From the NCBI GenBank assembly GCA_035342635.1, contig DAOQXO010000021.1:1-31744 (forward strand): DNA of 31,744 nt, written 5' to 3'. The position numbers and the translations under genes are program-made. The notes beneath the pieces were generated by a model. It saw only the letters and a list, made by a program, of their open reading frames with translations. It had not been told where the DNA came from and ran no database searches. This stretch comes from CADEFQ01 sp035342635 (GTDB taxonomy: Bacteria > Pseudomonadota > Gammaproteobacteria > Steroidobacterales > Steroidobacteraceae). Shown here piece by piece: positions 31,653 through 31,744 of this stretch; within the stretch, counting starts at the first letter, position 1, and the number at the start of each line of letters is the position of its first letter.

Positions 31653-31744
31653 CGGCACCCGCGGCACGGGCGGTCCCGGTCCCGCAGAATTACATCGTGG
31701 TCGAGGGCCCGATCGGCGTCGGCAAGACCAGCCTGGCGCTGGCG
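31649..31744 (+). CDS. Deoxynucleoside kinase family protein (5' end only)
   Basis: Only 32 codons are present before the right edge. After a short leader the sequence NYIVVEGPIGVGKTSLALA gives a strand and a P-loop (GPIGVGKTS), the form seen in deoxyadenosine/deoxyguanosine kinase-like proteins that salvage deoxynucleosides. A gene of this family often lies between folK and panB in gammaproteobacteria, which supports the call. The ATG at 31649 overlaps the folK stop by 4 bp. The P-loop alone could also fit other kinases, so the family is likely but not proven. Confidence 0.72.
   Translation, partial: MTAPAARAVPVPQNYIVVEGPIGVGKTSLALA

Overview
This window looks like chromosome from a GC-rich gammaproteobacterium. 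Evidence: the pepA-holC-valS cluster divergent from lptF-lptG, pcnB-folK followed by a deoxynucleoside-kinase-like gene, prfC, a tgpA homologue, and GC of about two thirds over most of the window. I cannot name a genus. No integrase, transposase, insertion sequence, CRISPR array or rRNA is visible.

Left part (1-8520) is accessory. It starts with the 5' end of a cysteine-synthase-like PLP enzyme (minus strand) and an unrecognised 77-residue ORF. Next comes a 1649-residue single-polypeptide restriction-modification enzyme of the Type ISP class, joining nuclease, SF2 helicase, adenine methyltransferase and target recognition. Three toxin-antitoxin modules of different classes follow: an excisionase-type HTH protein with a PIN toxin, a VapB/VapC pair, and a Phd/YefM-type antitoxin with a zeta-like P-loop kinase. 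The second and third are divergent across a 133-bp control region that holds two inverted repeats. The vapB promoter is unusually clear and predicts a leaderless mRNA. Together this reads as a defence and stability island placed beside prfC.

Middle part (8637-23254) is housekeeping. prfC (release factor 3) and a UMF1-type MFS transporter run rightward. They meet a leftward seven-gene run: pepA, holC, valS, moxR-type ATPase, DUF58 protein, tgpA-like transglutaminase, mtfA-like peptidase. Most junctions in that run are ATGA overlaps or gaps under 10 bp, so it is probably one operon or a few nested ones. lptF and lptG leave divergently from pepA and supply the permease subunits of the LPS export machine.

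Right part (23261-31744): a leftward Gld-like ABC cassette (ATPase, permease, GldG-like protein, DUF4340 protein) is preceded by a 104-bp intergenic block dense in alternative inverted repeats. Upstream of it lie a hypothetical gene with a 15-bp tandem repeat and a small exported protein probably of the DUF6491 family. A tRNA-Glu(CTC) with a good sigma70 promoter sits back to back with pcnB, folK and a truncated deoxynucleoside kinase gene. PcnB carries an unusual acidic insertion.

Several genes appear to use GTG or TTG starts (Type ISP enzyme, DUF58, holC, lptF, ABC permease, pcnB).
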